Source: Ridgeia piscesae (Eukaryota; Annelida; Polychaeta; Sabellida; Siboglinidae). Taken from it: a stretch of 64,000 nucleotides of DNA. Each line of letters opens with the position of its first letter. Within the stretch, counting starts at the first letter, position 1. Position numbers and translations under genes: made by a program. The notes under the pieces were generated by a model that saw only the letters and a list, made by a program, of their open reading frames with translations, was not told where the DNA came from and searched no databases. This document shows positions 58,745 through 64,000 of the stretch, piece by piece. Location: assembly GCA_025642075.2 (NCBI GenBank), contig JAODUO010000192.1:289001-353000 (forward strand). The letters run 5' to 3'.

Positions 58745-59029
58745 TTCCACCCGAGTTTGGCTCTCACAAGTTCTCGGACAAGTTGACGCTGTACGCCGGT
58801 CAGTCCGCGGCCGTAGAGATCCCGTTCGGCGGCAGTCCACAACCGACCGCCCAGTGGCAGTACAAAGACGGCCGTCTGCCGGACTCTCGCAGGTTCAAGG
58901 AGGACACCATCAAGAACATGACCTCGCTGACCATGTCGAAGGTTCAGAGGTCAGACGCTGGACCGTACACGCTGAAGCTTGGAAACAAATACGGGGAGAG
59001 CATATTCAATATCACGCTCGTTGTACTGG
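58745..59029 (+). CDS. SR-E domain 1: Ig (AP-type), twin of 49763
   Basis: 95 codons, phase 1-1. Same protein as SR-D domain 1: EIPFGGSPQPTAQW, DAGPYTLKLGNKYG. Acceptor TTCCGTGTAG; similarity with SR-D starts at the GTAG of the acceptor. Confidence 0.94.
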
Positions 59030-59503
59030 GTAAGTGAAAATGTACTATTGTAATTCGTGTGCGTTTGCCTTGAGCATATTCTAAAGTCATGTTTGACAAT
59101 TAGATCTTATTTGTTACATACAGGTAACCTGACTTGATTGTATGTTGACGCATTCATGTGTACAATGAATGTGAACATGGGCGTGCGTGCGCATGCGTGC
59201 GGATGTGTTATAATGTGTGTGCATGTATATCTCAGTGTATGTTTGAGTGTGCGCGCGTGCGTGTATGTTGTGTGCATGTGTGCGTGCGTGCACTTGTGTG
59301 TGTGTGTATTTCTTCACTGGCTTATATATCAAGTTACACATTCTTCTCATATCATCGATACATTTTCTAATATCCGTTCTTTCCAGCTACATTTCATGAA
59401 ACACTCCATTGGAATAGTTAAGCAATCTATGCTATGCAACTTTACCATTAACACATGTGATCTTTCAATAATTGTAGCTGCAATTATTTCATTTTAAACG
59501 CAG
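59030..59503 (+). other. Intron, near-copy of 50048-50530
   Basis: GT-rich intron aligned end to end with the SR-D intron; substitutions are denser than in the adjoining exons. Confidence 0.85.
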
Positions 59504-59800
59504 ATAAACCAGGAGCCCCTGAGAACTTCAAGGTGACGGACGTGGCCGAAGACACGATCAGCGTGCACTGGGACCCGCCTTCCGACAACGGCGGCTGTCT
59601 CATCACAGCCTACGTGGTCGAATACCGTGAGGCGAGCAAGAGATCTTGGCAGAGCGCCGGTACAACTGGAGACGTAGAAATGACACTCACCCGACTAACG
59701 GAGGGACAGTTGTACATGTTCCGAGTGGCCGCCGAGAACGACGTCGGAACCGGACCATTTGTCGAGCTTGCAAAGGCTGTCGCTCCAAAGAGCAAATTTG
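59504..59800 (+). CDS. SR-E domain 2: FN3, twin of 50531
   Basis: 99 codons, phase 1-1. Motifs are DNGGCLITAYVVEYRE and YMFRVAAENDVG. The donor is TTTG|GTTAAT where SR-D has TTTG|GTGAGT, a weak site; an in-frame stop follows at once if it is not used (GGT TAA). Acceptor AAACGCAG. Confidence 0.92.
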
Positions 59801-60260
59801 GTTAATATTGATTTACTTATTTATATTTGCTACGTATTAGTTTCAAAATAAATAAATAAATGCAACAATATTATATAGTAATCAAATGCAACAATATTAT
59901 ATAGTAATCACGTGTATGCTAACATAGTATAGCTTTTCTTTCCAATAGCTGTATTATTTAAGCTAGATATTTGAGAATCTAAATACAATTATATGTATTA
60001 TATAATATAGTTTATTTTGTGAAAGTAAAGTAAAGACAAAACATGTTTGTTTTTACATTTTACACTGAAACATGTCTGATTTATATTCCTTAACATTAAT
60101 AAAATTATCCTCTAAAACAAGTTAATGTGAATGGGATAAAACGTTAATTTATTTCAAACCTATGAACGATAATTACTAGCAGGGCGTGATTGTTACTAGG
60201 CTACAGAATAATAACTCTCTAAATAACTGTGTACTTAGCCTTACGATATCTCTCCATTAG
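59801..60260 (+). other. Intron
   Basis: 460 AT-rich bases with a small direct repeat of AAATGCAACAATATTATATA (about 59858-59906). Not similar to the SR-D intron at this position. Confidence 0.8.
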
Positions 60261-60563
60261 ATCTGCCTGGACCACCGTCTGCTCCGGAAGCATCCGATGT
60301 GACGAAGGAGTCATGCGTGTTGTCATGGCAACCACCAACAGAAGATGGCGGCACTCCGATAACTGGCTACTTGGTTGAGCGTTGCACAGTGCCGAGTGCG
60401 CGATGGATGCGCGTGACGCGAGAGCCGGTGTCGGAGGCGACCTTCAAGGTGACTCAGCTCATGGAAGACACTCAGTACGAGTTCCGCGTGATCGCACTCA
60501 ACAAAGTCGGCGAGAGTCCGCCCGGACCCAAGTCGAAGCCAGTCCTTGCCAAGGACCCATGGG
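60261..60563 (+). CDS. SR-E domain 3: FN3, intact twin of 51390
   Basis: 101 codons, phase 1-1. Starts DLPGPPSAPEASDV (Leu where SR-D has Pro), EDGGTPITGYLVERC, YEFRVIALNKVG, ending KDPWG. About six substitutions from SR-D by eye. Donor TGGG|GTAGGT shows what the damaged SR-D donor should look like. Confidence 0.94.
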
Positions 60564-61122
60564 GTAGGTTGAAAAAATATCATTATTTTCAAAAATGGCG
60601 TCATATGCAATGTCATCGTTTTTACAATCAATAATTATTATGTGCAATAAAACCTCACAGTATGACATCCCAGTAAAACGATCATTTTGAAATGACAGCT
60701 ATTTAGGTCACACCACTTGTAAGTTAATTTGTTTCTTGATTGACCCAAATATGGGGTTCGACTCTAGCCTTTATAGTATATCGGTTTATATTAATAAAAG
60801 TTTGACTGCACACCGTGGCATAGTTCCCAGAATATAATAGAATTCTTTGGCCCTTTGAAATTATTTATAAAATGTATTGTCCGATGGATGCATTCGTCGT
60901 AATTATTTTGCATGTAATTATTTTAGTACGAATATTACTCGTTCTTTACTTGGTAATACGATGCTTTATATAACGTTGTTCTAAAAATCCAGCTACTTTT
61001 GCGTATATCAATGCACATGCGAACGAGTTATTGCGGAATTTCGTGCGCTTTGATATGTATGTTACCATGTTGTGACAATCGTAAATTAATTGCATTTTTC
61101 AAACGAATGAACTACTTTGCAG
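60564..61122 (+). other. Intron
   Basis: 559 AT-rich bases; nothing recognisable. Confidence 0.8.
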
Positions 61123-61425
61123 ACAAACCTGGCAAACCAGACGTACCGGAGATCACGCAAGTGGCAAAGACGAGCTGCTCTCTAAGTTGGAAGCCTCCTA
61201 AAAACGACGGTGGAGCCGAGATCTTCAATTATGTGGTGGAATACCGCATTGAAGGAGGCTTCAAGTGGAAGCGGGCGACGGAGAGCAACATAAGCGAGAC
61301 GAGGTACACAGTGAAAGGCCTCAAGACTGAACAGATCTACGAGTTCCACGTCGGTGCGGAGAACAAGGCTGGCGTCGGACCGATGTCTGACCCCACCTCT
61401 CCAGTAGAGGCCAAGGAAGTCATAG
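61123..61425 (+). CDS. SR-E domain 4: FN3
   Basis: 101 codons, phase 1-1. Motifs are DKPGKPDVPEITQV, NDGGAEIFNYVVEYRIE and YEFHVGAENKAGVG, ending AKEVIG. Acceptor TACTTTGCAG, donor ATAG|GTAGGG. Confidence 0.93.
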
Positions 61426-61550
61426 GTAGGGTCTATGTCAGTTTTTCTCCATAGCATGCGTCGTCTCTGACTTCGTTATGTAGCAATCGTTTATGGCTGT
61501 GTTTGTATACATGTGAACATAGATTACTATTGTTGTTGTTGTTGTTATTA

Positions 61551-61622
<72 letters not shown>

Positions 61623-62065
61623 GTAGATAATTTTTATTATTTAAAAAAAATTATATTTAATATATTGTAAGAAGATTTAAACGAAATCATATCAAATATA
61701 AAATAACTTTACATTGAATTCGTTATGAGAATCAAAGGACATCTTATTAATGAAATAAGATTGTTTACATATTAAAAATATAGATGTCATTAATCTGATG
61801 TATTTATTTAATACTGTATTGTAATAGAAGTCAAGTCAAAATCAAGTCAAATTGTATTACAAATAAATATTATTACAAGTATATAATTACAAGAGAATAC
61901 TGCGAGCATCTTTGCTTTCTTCCTTGTAGCTATAACTGTAATGTTTTCTGGGGAACTTAAACAACAGACGATTTATGTGAATGTTATCGTATAAGACGTA
62001 AGACCATTGTTATGCCCTATGATAAATTTCGCGTGGAAGTTAATAAGTGTGTATGTTCATTGCAG
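61426..62065 (+). other. Intron with (ATT)n
   Basis: TTG/ATT trinucleotide repeat at 61530-61623; otherwise AT-rich and unremarkable. Confidence 0.85.
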
Positions 62066-62353
62066 TGGGCACTGCGCCAAAGGTCGTGACAGGACTACAG
62101 GACAAGGTGGTGAAAGCCCCCTCAGACGTCACATTGACGTGTGACATCAATCCAGGAGAACCTGTCGCCAGTGTCACGTGGTACAAGGACAGCAAGGAGT
62201 TGCGAGCGGGGAGAAAGCTGAGCATGTCCTATGTGGACAGCGAGGCATCTCTCGTCATCAAAGATGCCGGTCTGGCTGATGCCGGAACCTACAGCTGCGA
62301 GGCTGTAAATAAGCTCGGCCGTGTACAGACTGATGGAATACTCACTGTACAAG
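62066..62353 (+). CDS. SR-E domain 5: Ig (VG-type)
   Basis: 96 codons, phase 1-1. Motifs are GTAPKVVTGLQDKVVKAP, LTCDINPGEPVASVTWYKD and DAGTYSCEAVNKLG. Acceptor TTCATTGCAG, donor CAAG|GTATGT. Confidence 0.93.
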
Positions 62354-62456
62354 GTATGTTAATCAAATGTAGGCACTATATCAATAACTATTATTAGCCT
62401 CATTCTGCATGATCCTGTGGTGTTTCATTCAACAATTGTACATTGTAAAATTCTAA

Positions 62457-62504
<48 letters not shown>

Positions 62505-62712
62505 TTGTACTTCTATTATATTGTATCGCAAGGTATATTAAAATATGATTATACACGATCGCTTTCCAAGGATAACCGCGCTGAAGATTAAGAAATCAGC
62601 CTTTAGCAACTATATTCGTTTGCATCATCACAGATGTAATAAAACTGTAAAACATTCGCTTGGAGACTACTGTCTACTGTTGTTTAGCGGGACGTGAATG
62701 TTGTTGTTATAG
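62354..62712 (+). other. Intron with (TA)n
   Basis: (TA)n at 62459-62501; otherwise nothing. Confidence 0.85.
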
Positions 62713-63000
62713 CTGCTCCAGTTATTGACTATGACGCTTCACTGAGCCAACGACAGAAACTGAAGGGAGGTTCTACCCTCATCCTCATGGTGAATATCAA
62801 AGGAGAACCAAAGCCCGAAGCCCGCTGGTTCCTAGATGATCAGGAAATCACAGCCGATGCGAGAGTGAAAATTGAAGGTGACGGAACCTATTCAAGACTG
62901 ACTGTGACAAAAACATCAGCCAAGGACGCCGGCAAATACAGAGTGGCGGCTGAGAACTCTGTCGGCAGCGACAGCGCTGAATTCACTGTTGCTGTGACAG
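62713..63000 (+). CDS. SR-E domain 6: Ig (AP-YD type)
   Basis: 96 codons, phase 1-1. Motifs are APVIDYDASLSQRQKLKGG, ILMVNIKGEPKPEARWFLDD and DAGKYRVAAENSVG. Acceptor TGTTGTTATAG, donor ACAG|GTAAGC. Confidence 0.93.
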
Positions 63001-63231
63001 GTAAGCAAGTTTAATTAGATAAGACGATAACCAAGCTCAGATGCACAATAAGTCAAAAGGTTTCACCAGTCATTATGAGTACATGTGTATGTATAATAAA
63101 AAATTATGAGTGTATTTGTATGAGTGCATGCCTTGTAGTAGGAATACTTTTGATGATGGTCGTATTTATATTATTTTCATAACTGTTTTTATTGTGAAGT
63201 TCAAACCTTATACCAACTCGTGTTCCTACAG

Positions 63232-63534
63232 ACAAGCCGTCGCCACCGCGCCACCTGGCGGTGGTCGAGATCTACAAGGACTACGTCACTGTGACGTGGC
63301 AAGTGCCGGAGAGCGACGGCAACTCACCCATCACCGGCTACGTCGTCGAGAAGGCCGACGCCAAGAGACGCACCTTCACGACTTCCGGCAAGACGGACAG
63401 CGACACACTCAAGTTCAAAGTGGGCCAACTGTATGAAGGCAAGGAGTACCTGGTGCGTGTGATGGCCGAGAACGCGATGGGACAGAGTGAGCCGGTGTGT
63501 CTTCTCGAACCAGTCACGGCCAGGCTGCCGTTTG
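63232..63534 (+). CDS. SR-E domain 7: FN3, twin of 55773
   Basis: 101 codons, phase 1-1. Motifs are DKPSPPRHLAVVEIY, SDGNSPITGYVVEKAD and YLVRVMAENAMG, ending RLPFG. Acceptor CGTGTTCCTACAG, donor TTTG|GTAAGT; both introns differ from those of the SR-D twin. Confidence 0.94.
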
Positions 63535-63996
63535 GTAAGTTAAATTGTCATCAATATTAGTGATAATCAGCTTTACATTGACATTGCATAAAATCTGATA
63601 TATTATGCTTAATTATGATACCGTATTTACTAAAACCCATAACTTGTTGCGCTTAGTAATATTAAAATTGTTCGTTGTATTAAAGAATGAAGTTATGTCT
63701 GGCTTTGAATCCACACTGTTTCATAGCTGACGTTTTTTTTATCCTTGTTTTGTAATTATGCCTAAATAATTAATCTTTATAATAATACCACGTTTATTTT
63801 GCGCTGTCGTGTGGTATCATTTTATTCTAGATATACGAATACAAACAATAAACTGACGATGCACTCTCGAACAGTAATTTCTTGGCTATGATATAATGTC
63901 ACAATAAGCATATAAACGATTAAAAAGGGTGTGATGTGTCAAGATATCTGTTGTGATAGTGCTTGCATCCTGAGGTAAGTTGCTTGTCGTGTTTAG
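63535..63996 (+). other. Last intron in the window
   Basis: 462 AT-rich bases ending in CGTGTTTAG; nothing recognisable. Confidence 0.75.
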
Positions 63997-64000
63997 ATCC
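63997..64000 (+). CDS. Start of SR-E domains 8-9 exon (cut by window end)
   Basis: ATCC follows an acceptor GTTTAG. With the G carried over from the phase 1 donor at 63534 it reads GAT CC, matching the D-P or D-A-P start of the two-FN3 exons at the same position in SR-B, SR-C and SR-D. Only four bases are visible. Confidence 0.6.

Noticed and set aside
49758..59800. One simple whole-unit tandem duplication of SR-D to SR-E
   Set aside because: Domains 4-6 and most introns differ strongly, so a single recent duplication of the whole unit does not explain the patchy identity.

Overview
This is a 64 kb piece of an animal genome. It has AT-rich introns full of (TA)n, (CA)n and tetranucleotide microsatellites, GC-richer exons with canonical GT-AG splice sites, and an old non-LTR retrotransposon fragment and a tRNA-derived SINE in introns. 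Almost everything readable belongs to one plus-strand gene for a giant muscle protein of the titin/connectin superfamily. Neither the 5' nor the 3' end of the gene is in the window. The organism looks like a bilaterian invertebrate (a lophotrochozoan would fit), but the sequence alone does not fix the phylum.

Layout: (1) 304-1270, two short Glu/Lys-rich exons. (2) 1739-3560, two Ig exons. (3) 3889-6734, a very large exon that ends in a stop codon and is followed by a 3'UTR-like stretch with an AATAAA at 7832. This looks like an alternative last exon giving a short isoform, analogous to titin novex-3. (4) 9884-22819, fifteen tandem Ig exons, one domain per exon, like an I-band tandem-Ig spring. 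(5) 23127 to the end, a 10-domain super-repeat Ig-FN3-FN3-FN3-Ig-Ig-FN3-FN3-FN3-Ig. Four copies are complete (SR-A 23127-29032, SR-B 29344-39741, SR-C 40222-49267, SR-D 49763-58153) and a fifth (SR-E from 58745) is cut by the window end after seven domains. (6) Inside SR-B, between FN3 domains 2 and 3 of the unit, a 1,683-nt exon (31154-32836) encodes a PEVK-like segment: 27 well-kept plus about 8 decayed 12-residue units. In total I see 36 Ig and 28 FN3 domains.

From 1997 on, nearly every internal exon is phase 1 to phase 1, so single domains or the PEVK-like exon could be skipped in frame. Intron pattern differs between super-repeats. SR-A lacks two introns present in all the others, and SR-B has one extra intron inside a conserved Trp codon. 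SR-D and SR-E share short near-identical tracts at three places separated by exons that are only moderately similar, which suggests patchy gene conversion. Three small indels break the reading frame (SR-A at 25826 and 27601; SR-D at the donor at 51690). They may be sequence errors or real lesions.

Proposed role (inference from domain architecture): a sarcomeric scaffold and spring, with the tandem Igs and PEVK-like exon giving extensibility and the Ig/FN3 super-repeats binding thick filaments. No kinase domain, transmembrane segment or second gene was found in the window.
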